DNA from: Tahibacter harae
Lineage (GTDB): Bacteria > Pseudomonadota > Gammaproteobacteria > Xanthomonadales > Rhodanobacteraceae
Assembly: GCF_024437735.1 (NCBI RefSeq)
Contig: NZ_JANFQO010000009.1
Span: 1 to 64,000 of the forward strand
DNA: 64,000 bases
Direction: 5' to 3'
Numbering within the stretch: the first letter of the stretch is position 1; each line of letters begins with the position of its first letter. Below are positions 9,822 through 19,000 of the stretch, piece by piece. The translations under genes and the position numbers were made by a program. The notes under the pieces were generated by a model. That model was given only the letters and a program-made list of their open reading frames with translations, was not told where the DNA came from and ran no database searches.

Positions 9822-11209
9822 AACAGATCGCGGTACGCCTGAATTACGCCAGCATGAGCCAGGGCCCGGACGGAGTCAGCGCGACGCCGACCTTCCCCGT
9901 GCGCCTGCTCGATGCCGAAGGCGCCGTGCTGGCCGAAGGCGCAGCCAGCGTGGACCAGCCCGCCGTGCTGCAGACCGACGACCGCCAGGAACAGGTGTTC
10001 GTGCGCCTGACCTGGCCCTCCGGCCGCACCGAGACCCAGCGCCTCGCCCTGCGCAGCGGCGAGGAAGCCTACTCCGTGGAGTTCAGCGACAGCCGCATCG
10101 CCGCCAATGAATGGTCGGCCTGGGCCATACCCAAGCTCAATCCGCAGACGCCGCTGCTGCGCCATGGCAGCCGCCTGAATCTGGACCTGGAGCTGGCCCG
10201 TTTCGACAAGGTCTGGCTGCGGTTGTGGAAATTCGCCGGCGGCGTGTGGACGCTGCAGCCCCTGCAGCCCCAGGCCACCTACCGCAACGACACCGCCTGG
10301 CAGCTGGATCTGGAACTGGATGCCGCAGCCTGGCTGCTGCAGCTGGGCGGCTCCAAGGTGATCTGGCGTTTCATCTCCCTGCCCGGCGGCGGACCGGCGC
10401 GGGTGCTGATTACGCCGCGCGATTCGGACGATCCGCGCGCCGACGCGCTCAAGGTCGTCGTCACCAGCCACCGCGGCGAAGCGGAAACCCTGCTGGAATT
10501 CCTTGCCCGCGACGCGCTGCGCTCGGCCAAGACGCTGGCCGGCTCGGCCGCGCTGGCGCAGCAACTGTTCGCCGCCAAGCTGGCCGACCCGGTTTCCGCG
10601 GTCGCCGGCGCCTATTACCTGCTGCGCGCAAATCCGCAGCACAACCAGCCGCTGGACTGGTACGAGAACCTCTACCGCGAATTCCGCTGGCTGCCCGATG
10701 CCGCCATCGTCTACTGCACCCGGATGCTGCGCGAAGGCCTGCGCGATGCGCCGGCCCGGCGCGCGGTGCGCAAGCTGTTCGGCGAATGCCTGGAGCGCGG
10801 CTGGCCGGTCTTCGGCGAAGGGGTGAGCCTGCTGCAGGAGAACGCCGCCCTGCTGCGCGGCAGCGGCAAGCGCGCGGAAAACCCGGACTACGCCCGCGTC
10901 ATGGCCCTGGGCGCCGCGCGCGCCTGGGCCGGCGCGGCGGCCAGCTTCTACGGCCGCCATCCCGACGAACCCAGCGCATTGCAGTGGGTTGGCATGCCGG
11001 GCGCACCGCGCCGGCATCGCCTGGACCCGGCGCTGCGCTATTCCGCAACGCCGCCGGGCCGGCCTGCATCGGTAAAGGAAAAAACCGCAAAACCCTATCC
11101 CCCGGCCGGACCGTCCGCGACGAACGTGGACCGCTCACGCAACGCCGCCGAACCCGCCGCCGTGGCGCCGGCCGACGCGGTGTTCCTGCTCGGCAGCATT
11201 CCGCGCTGA
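9818..11209 (+). CDS. Unrecognised protein, third gene of the hydrolase-caspase cassette
   Basis: 463 residues, no signal peptide or membrane segment, family not recognised. The first 200 residues look beta-rich (alternating hydrophobic stretches such as QIAVRLNYASM, FPVRLLDAEG, QVFVRLTWPSG, KVIWRFISLP), suggesting one or two beta-sandwich modules. Residues 220-400 look helical and repeat-like (LLEFLARDALRSAKTLAG, AVAGAYYLLR, YENLYREFRWLPDAAIVYCTRML). The last 70 residues are Pro/Ala-rich and probably disordered. The ATG overlaps the caspase gene stop by four bases, so translation is likely coupled. That arrangement suggests a subunit, adaptor or substrate of the caspase. Another in-frame ATG is present one codon cluster upstream of no clear value. 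Confidence 0.75.
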   Translation: MKQIAVRLNYASMSQGPDGVSATPTFPVRLLDAEGAVLAEGAASVDQPAVLQTDDRQEQVFVRLTWPSGRTETQRLALRSGEEAYSVEFSDSRIAANEWSAWAIPKLNPQTPLLRHGSRLNLDLELARFDKVWLRLWKFAGGVWTLQPLQPQATYRNDTAWQLDLELDAAAWLLQLGGSKVIWRFISLPGGGPARVLITPRDSDDPRADALKVVVTSHRGEAETLLEFLARDALRSAKTLAGSAALAQQLFAAKLADPVSAVAGAYYLLRANPQHNQPLDWYENLYREFRWLPDAAIVYCTRMLREGLRDAPARRAVRKLFGECLERGWPVFGEGVSLLQENAALLRGSGKRAENPDYARVMALGAARAWAGAAASFYGRHPDEPSALQWVGMPGAPRRHRLDPALRYSATPPGRPASVKEKTAKPYPPAGPSATNVDRSRNAAEPAAVAPADAVFLLGSIPR

Positions 11210-11271
11210 CCGGCGCACGGGCCGGATCTCCGCCCCGATCGCGCCGGCACAGCCTGTGCGCGGACAAGAAA

Positions 11272-11295
11272 AAACCCCTGCCTGAGCAGGGGTTT
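11272..11295 (-). terminator. Rho-independent terminator of the bTHX gene
   Basis: A perfect 10-bp stem (AAACCCCTGC with GCAGGGGTTT) around a 4-nt loop. Read on the minus strand it ends in a run of six T, about 28 bases after the bTHX stop. It lies between the convergent cassette (ending at 11209) and the bTHX gene. Confidence 0.85.
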
Positions 11296-11322
11296 CTGAT
11301 TTCGCTCGGTGATCCGCGGGGA

Positions 11323-11496
11323 TCAGGCGGCGGGCTTCTTCGCGGCAGGCTTCTTGGCGGCCGGAGCGGCCTTCTTGGCCGCCGACTTGGCCACGCTCTT
11401 GCTCGCGGCGTCGGTCTTGATGGCGTGCGGACGGATGTTGCCGTAGCTGCCGGAATAGGTCTTGCCCTTGCGGGTCTTCTTGTCGCCCTTGCCCAT
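11323..11496 (-). CDS. Small ribosomal subunit protein bTHX with a Lys/Ala-rich tail
   Basis: A 57-residue basic protein. The N-terminus MGKGDKKTRKGKTYSGSYGNIRP matches the bTHX (S31/Thx) consensus MGKGD..T.KGK....YG..RP, a peptide that sits in a cavity of the 30S head. The usual protein is about 26-35 residues; here the last 27 are a tail of KSAAKKAAPAAKKPAAKK type. A GGAG lies about 10 bases before the ATG, and a terminator follows the stop. The gene stands alone between the caspase cassette and the zinc exporter, both separate units. Confidence 0.85.
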   Translation of the reverse strand: MGKGDKKTRKGKTYSGSYGNIRPHAIKTDAASKSVAKSAAKKAAPAAKKPAAKKPAA

Positions 11497-11570
11497 CTCG
11501 AATCACTCCAGGAATTGCTTGCAATGGCCGCGTAGCTTACCAGCGCGCGGGCGCGGCGCAAACCGCGGCC

Positions 11571-12701
11571 TCAGTGGGAATGGCCGCAGCCGCCCGCCGG
11601 CGCGATTTCCCGCGGCGGTTCGCACTCGGGCGCATGGCAGGTCACGCCGTCCAGCTGCACGGTCACGTGTTCTATGCCGAAGCGCCGGCGCAGGGCGCGG
11701 CCCACCGCCAGGATGGCCGCATCGGGCTCGATGCCGTCGTTGAGACGCGCATGCAGGGTGGCCACGCGCACGCCGCCGGCCAGCTGCCACAAATGCACAT
11801 GGTGTACATCGCGCACGCCGGGCACATCCTGGCCCAGGCCCTCGACCACGGCGGCGATCTCCACGCCTTCCGGCACCCCTTCGAGCAGGATATGCGCCGA
11901 ACGCCGCAGCAGGCGCCAGGCGCTGTTGAGGATCAGCAGCGAAACGAACACGGAAATCGCCGGATCTGCCCACAGCCAGCCGAAATAGCGCACCAGCAGC
12001 GCCGCGCTGACCGCGCCGAGCGAACCGAGCAGGTCGCCGATCACATGCAGGCGCGCACCGGCGGTGTTGAGATCGTCGTGGTCGTGTCCGCCCAGGGTGC
12101 TCAGCACCAGCAGGTTCACGCCCAGGCCGATGATCGCCACCAGCAGCATCATGCCGGAGAGGATGGGCTCGGGCGCGGCGAAGCGCTTGACCGCCTCGTA
12201 CACAATCCAGATCACCAGCACGAACTGGGACAGCGCGTTGGTATAGCCGACCAGCACCTCCAGCCGCGCATAGCCGAAACTGCGCCGCGCATCGGCCGGA
12301 CGCTGGGCGAAATGCGCGCCCAGCCAGGCGAACAGCAGGGCCAGCGCATCGACCAGCATGTGCCCCGCATCGGCAACCAGGGCGAGCGAGCCGGACAACC
12401 AGCCGCCGACAGCCTCGGCCACCATCATCAGCGTGGTAAGCGCAAAGGCCAGCATCAGCTTGCGCGTGCGGCGCTTGTCGCCGCTGTAGCCGGCTACGTG
12501 GCGGCGCGCCTCGTCGTCGAGTTCGGCATGGCTGTGGCCGGCGTGGGCGGCACGGTGATCGTGGTCATGATCGTGGTCGTGGTCATGACCGGCGTGATCG
12601 CCATGCGCGTGCCCGGCGCCGTGCTCATGGCCCGTCCCCGGCCTGGCGGCGTGCCCGTCGCCAGGGCGGCCGGAACCGCCGGTGTGGTTTGAATGCATCA
12701 T
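11571..12701 (-). CDS. Cation diffusion facilitator (CzcD/ZitB-type) zinc exporter
   Basis: A 376-residue CDF-family antiporter of the inner membrane that exports Zn2+ (and perhaps Co2+/Cd2+) in exchange for protons. Six membrane helices are visible between about residues 80 and 270. The transport-site motifs are HxxxD in LVADAGHMLVDALALL (helix 2) and HVIGDLLGSLG (helix 5). The N-terminus carries a His/Asp-rich stretch (GHDHDHDHDHDH) and the C-terminus ends GGCGHSH; both are cytoplasmic metal-binding segments. The CTD has the VHHVHLW strand. Two ATG codons are adjacent at the start. A MerC-like gene lies 60 bases upstream on the same strand, and the znuD/zur genes are nearby, so zinc is the likely substrate. 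Confidence 0.93.
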   Translation of the reverse strand: MMHSNHTGGSGRPGDGHAARPGTGHEHGAGHAHGDHAGHDHDHDHDHDHRAAHAGHSHAELDDEARRHVAGYSGDKRRTRKLMLAFALTTLMMVAEAVGGWLSGSLALVADAGHMLVDALALLFAWLGAHFAQRPADARRSFGYARLEVLVGYTNALSQFVLVIWIVYEAVKRFAAPEPILSGMMLLVAIIGLGVNLLVLSTLGGHDHDDLNTAGARLHVIGDLLGSLGAVSAALLVRYFGWLWADPAISVFVSLLILNSAWRLLRRSAHILLEGVPEGVEIAAVVEGLGQDVPGVRDVHHVHLWQLAGGVRVATLHARLNDGIEPDAAILAVGRALRRRFGIEHVTVQLDGVTCHAPECEPPREIAPAGGCGHSH

Positions 12702-12761
12702 CGAATAGACGTGTACGGCGGGAATCGGCGCATGCTAGGAACCGCGGTAGCGGTTACACAA

Positions 12762-13241
12762 TCACCCATGGCTGCAGTTCGCATCATGTACATGCGACAG
12801 CCGCAGATTCACCAGATGCGCCAGCGCCAGCAGGCTGCCGCCGGTGCTGACCAGCCAGGCATGGGCCACGGCCGACTGCTCGAAATCCACGATCACTCCG
12901 GCCAGCAGCAACAGCACCGCCGGCAACAGCAGCAGCAGCGCATTGGGGCGCCGGTGGCGGCGATACCCCAGCAGCAGCATGGTCGCCGCCAGCACGCAGG
13001 CGAAAACGACGAAGCCGCGCTCGATGGCATGGTCGGCCAGGAAGGCCAGGCCCAGCGCCGGCAGCACGGCAATCACGAAGGGCAGCAGGGCGCAGTGGAT
13101 GGCGCACAGGAACGACGCCGTCGCGCCGAAGCGGTCGGCCAGGTTGGCAAAGCGGCCGAAGCGCGAGCCGGGCTGGGCCGGCGGTCTGGCGGAGGGATCG
13201 GTCGAACTCAATTCAGCGACCTCATACAGCATGGGCGGCAT
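12762..13241 (-). CDS. MerC-like small membrane protein
   Basis: About 159 residues with four predicted membrane helices. The signature is DRFGATASFLCAIHCALLPF, the MerC-type first helix with paired Cys and CxxHC-like spacing. It ends with LSHVHDANCSHG, a short metal-binding tail. MerC proteins import mercuric ions in mer operons. No merA, merR or merP is here; the gene sits between a zinc exporter and a Zur-controlled receptor gene, so transport of another thiophilic metal is more likely (inference). An alternative start is the Met nine bases in (MLYEVAEL). Neither start has a clear ribosome site. It shares a 108-bp divergent promoter region with znuD. Confidence 0.82.
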   Translation of the reverse strand: MPPMLYEVAELSSTDPSARPPAQPGSRFGRFANLADRFGATASFLCAIHCALLPFVIAVLPALGLAFLADHAIERGFVVFACVLAATMLLLGYRRHRRPNALLLLLPAVLLLLAGVIVDFEQSAVAHAWLVSTGGSLLALAHLVNLRLSHVHDANCSHG

Positions 13242-13279
13242 CCGGGGGCGGCAGTGTAGAGCATGACTTCCGACAGACG

Positions 13280-13314
13280 TTGCCGGCCGGTTAATTGATA
13301 CAGTATAACATATC
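13280..13314 (+). promoter_or_regulatory. Promoter and Zur-box-like operator of the znuD-like gene
   Basis: An imperfect palindrome GATACAGTATAACATATC (13297-13314) resembles the gammaproteobacterial Zur operator, whose core is TGTTATA/TATAACA. Inside it lies TATAAC (13304-13309), a good -10, with TTGCCG (13280-13285) 18 bases upstream as a possible -35. Zur with zinc would block polymerase here and release the receptor gene on starvation. The site also lies in the promoter region of the divergent MerC-like gene. Confidence 0.7.
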
Positions 13315-13349
13315 GATCAATCCCCGCATCCCCTGCTCCGGAGTTGTGC

Positions 13350-15341
13350 ATGAACAAGACCCTGCTTGCGCTGGCCATAGCGGCCCTGTTGTCGGCCGGC
13401 GCCCAGGCGGCCGCCGTCAGCGAGGCCTCCGGCGATGGTGGCGAGCGCAATTCGCCCGAGGAAGCCCACAAGCTGGATCAGGTGGAGGTCACCGCCCTGC
13501 CGATCAAGCAGAGCGCCGACGAAGTGATCGCGCCGATCAGCGTGCTCGCCGGCGCCGCCCTGGACGATGCCAAGGCCGGCACCCTGGGCGAGACCGTGGC
13601 CAAGCAGCCCGGCGTGCAGACCACCTATTTCGGCCCCGGCGTGGGCCGCCCGGTGATCCGCGGCCTGGACGGCGCCCGCGTCGGCGTGCTGTCCAATGGC
13701 GCGAGTTCCGGCGATGTGTCCACCGTCAGTCAGGACCACGCCGTCTCCATCGAGCCCTTCCTGGCCGACCAGATCGAAGTGCTCAAGGGGCCGGCCACCC
13801 TGCTCTACGGCTCCGGCGCGATCGGCGGCGTGGTCAACGTGGTTGACGGCCGCATTCCGGAAAAACTGCCGGAACGCACGCTTTCCGGCCGCGCCGAACT
13901 GCGCGGCAACGACGCCGCGGACGAACGCACCGGCATGGCGCGCATCGACCTCGGCGCCGGCAATTTCGTGCTGCACGCCGACGGCACCTACCGCGACACC
14001 GGCGACTACGACGGCCCCGACGGCAAGATCGCCAACAGCTTCCTCACCACCAAGTCCGGCGCGGTCGGCGGCTCGTGGATAGGCGACGCGGGCTTCGTCG
14101 GCATGGCGGTATCGCGCTTCCTCGATCATTACGGCAATCCCGCCGAACCCGGCGATCCGGCCGAAGGCGAAGCCGGCGTCACGCTCAAGCTGGCGCAGAC
14201 GCGCTACGACCTCAAGAGCGGCATCAATCTCGACGCCGGTGCCCTGGAAGCCGCGCGCCTGAGCTTCAGCCACACCGACTACAGCCATACCGAATTCGAG
14301 GGCGACGAGATCGGCACCGTGTTCCTGAGCCAGGCCAACGAAGGCCGCCTGGAACTGGTGCAGGGCGAGATCGGCGGCTGGCGCGGCGCCTTCGGCCTGC
14401 AGTTCCTGCGTCGCGATTTCCGCACCATCGGCGAAGAAGCCTTCGTGCCGCAGACGCTGACCCGCAGCTACGGCCTGTTCGCGATGGAACAGCGCGAGTG
14501 GCAGCGCTTCAAGCTGGACCTCGGCGCCCGCGTGGACCGCCACTCCAGCGATCCGGAAGACGGCCCCAAGCGCGATTTCTCGCCCACCAGTTTCTCCGCC
14601 GGCCTGGCCTTCAAGCTGGCCGAAGGCTGGCACCTCAACCTCAATCTGGACCGCGCCCAGCGCGCACCGGCCGAGGAGGAATTGTTCGCCAACGGCCCGC
14701 ACGTGGCGACCGAATCCTTCGAGATCGGCCTGCCCGGCGCGCGCAAGGAAACCTCCAACCAGGTCGAGCTGGGCCTGCACTACCACAGCGATTTCGTTGA
14801 CGCGAAGGTCTCCGGCTACAGCAACCGCTTCACCGATTACATCTACCTCGCCGACACCGGCGAGATCGAGGACGATCTGCCCGTGCGCCAGTGGTCGCAG
14901 GCCGATACGCGCTTCCATGGCTTTGAAGGCGAAGCGCTGTTCAAGCTGTCCGAAGGCGCATCCGGCCACTACGACCTGCGCCTCTGGGGCGACACCGTGC
15001 GGGCAAAGCTCGATGCCGGCGGCAACCTGCCGCGCATTGCCCCGGGCCGCGCCGGCGTGGACCTGAAATGGTCGGCCGACGCCTGGCGCGCCAGCCTCGG
15101 CGCCGTGCGCTACTTCGAGCAGGACCGCACCGCCGCATTCGAAACCCCGACCGACGGCTTCACCCTGGTCAACGCGCATCTGAGCTACACGCTGGATTCC
15201 GGCACCGCCACCAGCTGGGAATTCTTCGCCGACGGCACCAACCTCACCAACCAAACCGCGCGCCTGGCCACCTCGTACATCAAGGACAAGGCGCCCCTGC
15301 CCGGCCGCGCGATTGCGTTCGGCGTGCGCGCGTTCTTCTGA
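13350..15341 (+). CDS. znuD: TonB-dependent zinc receptor, ZnuD-like
   Basis: A 663-residue outer-membrane receptor. A signal peptide (MNKTLLALAIAALLSAGAQA) is followed by a TonB-box-like DQVEVTALP, the plug domain with the conserved RPVIRGLDGARV and IEVLKGPATLLYGSGAIGGVVNVVD segments, and a beta-barrel ending in Phe (GVRAFF). The VGRPVIRGLDG plus DVSTVSQDHAVSIEP region is typical of the ZnuD/HumA-like group, which import zinc and sometimes haem. An acidic and His-bearing loop (SFSHTDYSHTEFEGDE) may bind metal. CGGAG precedes the ATG by six bases. A Zur-box-like site lies 36 bases upstream and zur is 5 kb downstream, which supports zinc uptake. Confidence 0.9.
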   Translation: MNKTLLALAIAALLSAGAQAAAVSEASGDGGERNSPEEAHKLDQVEVTALPIKQSADEVIAPISVLAGAALDDAKAGTLGETVAKQPGVQTTYFGPGVGRPVIRGLDGARVGVLSNGASSGDVSTVSQDHAVSIEPFLADQIEVLKGPATLLYGSGAIGGVVNVVDGRIPEKLPERTLSGRAELRGNDAADERTGMARIDLGAGNFVLHADGTYRDTGDYDGPDGKIANSFLTTKSGAVGGSWIGDAGFVGMAVSRFLDHYGNPAEPGDPAEGEAGVTLKLAQTRYDLKSGINLDAGALEAARLSFSHTDYSHTEFEGDEIGTVFLSQANEGRLELVQGEIGGWRGAFGLQFLRRDFRTIGEEAFVPQTLTRSYGLFAMEQREWQRFKLDLGARVDRHSSDPEDGPKRDFSPTSFSAGLAFKLAEGWHLNLNLDRAQRAPAEEELFANGPHVATESFEIGLPGARKETSNQVELGLHYHSDFVDAKVSGYSNRFTDYIYLADTGEIEDDLPVRQWSQADTRFHGFEGEALFKLSEGASGHYDLRLWGDTVRAKLDAGGNLPRIAPGRAGVDLKWSADAWRASLGAVRYFEQDRTAAFETPTDGFTLVNAHLSYTLDSGTATSWEFFADGTNLTNQTARLATSYIKDKAPLPGRAIAFGVRAFF

Positions 15342-15438
15342 CAACGACAATCCCGCCGGCGGCGCTGCAACGCCGACCGGCGCTTCTCCCCCTTCAGCGG
15401 ATTCCGGGCTCCGTTCCCTCCACACGGATTACCGGATA

Positions 15439-15468
15439 GCGGAGCGCCGTCGGTGCTCCGCTTTTTTG
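15439..15468 (+). terminator. Rho-independent terminator after znuD
   Basis: A 7-bp perfect stem (GCGGAGC with GCTCCGC) with a 9-nt loop, followed by six T, about 100 bases after the receptor stop codon. Confidence 0.8.
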
Positions 15469-15483
15469 TTTTCCGCGCAGCAA

Positions 15484-15891
15484 TCAATGCGCCGCGGCCC
15501 GTTCACCGCGCCCCTGCGCAAAGAACAGCGCGACGACCAGCGCAAACCACAGCGCCAGCCAGAGACTCCCTACTCCCAGTTCATGCCAGGCGAACGGGAA
15601 CGCCACGGCAAGCAACAGCGCCAGCACCAGCAGAAACAGGCGCGCCGTCTGGCGCGAGCGGCGCAGGAAGATGCGTACCAGGCAGAACCAGGCAAACGTA
15701 GCGAAAAGATACAGCGCGATCAGCGGCGACAGCAGCATCAGGCGCTGGCCGAGGCTGCCGCCTGCGACCGGTTCCAGCAGGAGCAGCACGACTGGCTGCG
15801 TCAGCACTATCTGCAGCACGACGAAGATCAGACTGAGCAGACAGACCGCAAGCGCGGCCAGCAGCGGCCAGGTAAGCCTGGGCTTCTCCAT
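15484..15891 (-). CDS. Small integral membrane protein of unknown function
   Basis: 135 residues with four hydrophobic segments at roughly residues 8-37, 50-75, 83-104 and 107-124, and short basic or polar loops (RRSRQTARL, ending RGERAAAH). No enzyme motif, signal peptide or family was recognised. It is convergent with the znuD-like gene; their ends are separated by the znuD terminator. About 180 bases of intergenic sequence separate its start from the G8-domain gene, so it is a single-gene unit. Confidence 0.65.
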   Translation of the reverse strand: MEKPRLTWPLLAALAVCLLSLIFVVLQIVLTQPVVLLLLEPVAGGSLGQRLMLLSPLIALYLFATFAWFCLVRIFLRRSRQTARLFLLVLALLLAVAFPFAWHELGVGSLWLALWFALVVALFFAQGRGERAAAH

Positions 15892-16069
15892 GTAAGGCAG
15901 CTTCCATTTCCGACGGGACGAATGCGTTCCGCCAGTCGGCGAACGCGCGGGAGGCAGATCCTAAACCAGTCGCCGCAAGTAACGAGCTGATCCTGCTCAT
16001 CAGGCTTTTTCGATTACACCGCGGCAGTGAGCCCACAGCTGCCCTTCCCCGCCTGCAATGAGGATCATC

Positions 16070-19000
16070 ATGCCTGCCCATTCACGCCCCAGCGCCGGCC
16101 TGGCCGGCACCCGGCTGCTGTTGCCGTTGCTGTTGCCGTTGCTGCTGCCACTGCCGCTGGCAGCGCAGACACTGCGTGTCGCCGCGGTCGCGCCGGCCGC
16201 GACGAACCTGACGCTCAACGCCGGCTTCGAGCAGTCCACGTATACCGGCGCCGGCCATGACGCGACGGGGCCGGGCTGGACCTTCGTCAATGCCGGCGTG
16301 AACCCGGCGCCGGGCGCCTGGACCAGCATCGCCGCGCCGGAAGGGCAGAAGATCGCATTCCTGCAGGGCTCCGGCGCAACCATCACCCAGACCGTCAACG
16401 TGCCCGCGGGCCGGCATGGGCTGGTGTTCTATGCCGCGCAGCGTCCCGGCAACAGCCAGCGCCTGCGTATCAGCATCAACGGTGTCGAGGTCGGCATCGT
16501 CAAGCCCGCCGACAGCAGCTTCAGCCGCTACCGCTTCGATGCGCTGCTTCTCTCCCAGGGCAACAACACCCTGCAGTTCCAGGCGCTGGACGGCGCCGAC
16601 AACACCGTGCTGATCGACGCGGTGAACCTCTACGCCATCGAAGGCAATGCACGCCGCTGGTCCGACAGCGCAGCCTGGATCGGAGGCGAGGTGCCGCAGG
16701 CCGACGACCGCGTGCTGATTCCCGAGGATGCCAACATCATCGTCGACGTGGCGCCGGCCGTGGTGCCCAAATTCAAGTCCATCAACATCGACGGCGAACT
16801 GCACTGCGCCGACAGCGACATCCGCCTGGACGCCACATCGGTGCTGGTCACCGGGCGGCTGATCTGCGGCGCGCCGTCGCATCCCTATACGCATCAGTTC
16901 GAGCTGACCCTGAGCGGCACCGATCCGGGCACCGACAACGGTTCCGGTGTGGGCATGGGCAACAAATTCCTCGCCGCCGCGGCACCCGGCGTCATCGAAC
17001 TGCACGGCGAGCAGCGCGTTAGCTGGACACAGCTTGCCGCCACCGCGTCCGCCGGCAGCGACACGTTGCAGCTGGCCACAGCGGTCGACTGGCGCGAGGA
17101 TGACCGCATCGTCATCGCGCCTACGGTGTGGCGCCGCGACGCTGCCACCAACCTGCCGGTCAACGAGGCCGAAGTCGTCACCATCAGCAGCGTGCTGGCG
17201 GGCGGCAGCACACTGGAGATCGAGCCCGTACTTCGCTTCACTCATCTGGGAACGACTACCGACTACGCAGCCGGCAACGGCATCTCCAACGAACGCACGC
17301 CCTGGACCCTGGACGAGCGTGCCGAAGTCGGCCTGCTCACGCGCAACATCCGCATCCAGGGCGATACCGGATCCGCCGTGGACGGCTATGGCGGCCACAT
17401 GATGACCATGGAGGGCAGCACTATCCACGCCTCGGGCCTGGAACTGCGGCGCATGGGCCAGAAGAACAAGCTGGCACGCTATCCGTTCCACTGGCACCTC
17501 GCACTCGAGGCACCGGGCCAGTACATCCAGAACAGCAGCGTGTACGAGAGCTACAACCGCTGCGTGACCGTACACGGCACGCACCAGGTGCGCGTGGCCG
17601 GCAACGTCTGCTACGACTTCATCGGCCATGGCTATTTTCTCGAGGACGGCATCGAACGCGACAACGTGTTCGACGGCAATCTCGGCATCTGGGCGCGCCG
17701 GCCGGCAAGGCCCAGTCCGCTGCCGCCGGATGGCGATCTGCCGCTGGAAACGGACTATCGCGAAACGCCCGCGTCCAACGGGCCGGCGGTGTTCTGGATT
17801 TCCAACCCCACCAATACTTTTGTGAACAATGCAGCGGCCGGTTCCGAAGGCACGGGTTTCTGGTATCACACCGAGGAAAAAGTGAAAGGATGGTCCTTCG
17901 TCCTGCAGCTCCCCGGATTCACCATACATCCCCGCCGCGAACCCTTCGGCGTGTTCCGCGACAACCGCGTGCGCGCCAGCCGCCAGGGCTATTCCACCTG
18001 TGAAGAAGAAGGAGGCGGACTGAAGGGCCTGGAATCACCGGGCGTGCTGATCGAGCGCCTGATGGTCACCGACACCGAACAGGGCATCTGGCCCTGCGCG
18101 GAGCCCGTGTCCGTGGAAAACTCAGTGTTCCGCCGCGCCATCGTTGCCAACACCGACAACGGCATGCAGGCGCCGTCGCCGACCAAGTTCAAGGATTCGG
18201 TTTTCATCGGCTATTCGGCCAATCCGCCGCCGCGCGTCGCGCCCAACGTCGACTCGCGCTTCCATGCCGTGCAGATCTACGACCAGGGCTTCCTGTTCGA
18301 CCGCGTGCATTTCGTCAACTACGACCGGCCGACCATGTCGGTGTTCCGCGGCGGCGGCGGTGCGCACAAGCTGGCCAGCAACCGCGTGAGCGGACTGACG
18401 TTCGACAACGCGCCCAATCGCTTCATCGACATGGACCGCCGCGTCAGCCCCGAGGCCGGGCCGTCGGTGTGGGGCGACGTAATCCACGATCTGGACGGCA
18501 GCTTCACGGGTGGTCTGATCCGTGCGGTGGTATCCAATCACCCGCTGGCCTATGACAAGTACTGCAGCCGCGCGCCGGGCGACGGCATTTCCGGCTACAC
18601 CTGCCCTTACCGCTACGCGCATTTCAGCCTGGACACGAAACTCGGCGCGACCGAGCGCTATCCCAGCCCGACCTATGTCACCGTTCAACGCAGCGACGGC
18701 GAGTATGGCAGCAGCCAGCACTTGCCCACGCGGTTCATCTACGAGTTCATGGCCGACGCGGACTACCGCTACACCTACCGTTTCGATGCGGGCATAGCGC
18801 GCAACAATGTTCAGTTGGGGCTGATGAATGCGTTCGCCAACGAGACGTCGATCCACGAGCTGCTCGACGTTCCCGCCGATTTCACGTTCGTGCCCGGCCT
18901 CGAGTGTTCAGGCCATGCCACGCAGTGGACGCAAGCCGCCAGCCTGGCCGACCTGCGCAGCAACAGCGCGCACGAATACTGGTACAACGCGGCCTCCAGC

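Noticed and set aside
12762-13241. A mercury-resistance (mer) operon
   Set aside because: Only a MerC-like membrane protein is present; merR, merT, merP and merA are absent and the setting is zinc-related.
13317-15425. A 702-codon minus-strand frame opposite the znuD-like gene
   Set aside because: The receptor frame has a signal peptide, plug and barrel; the antisense frame has none.
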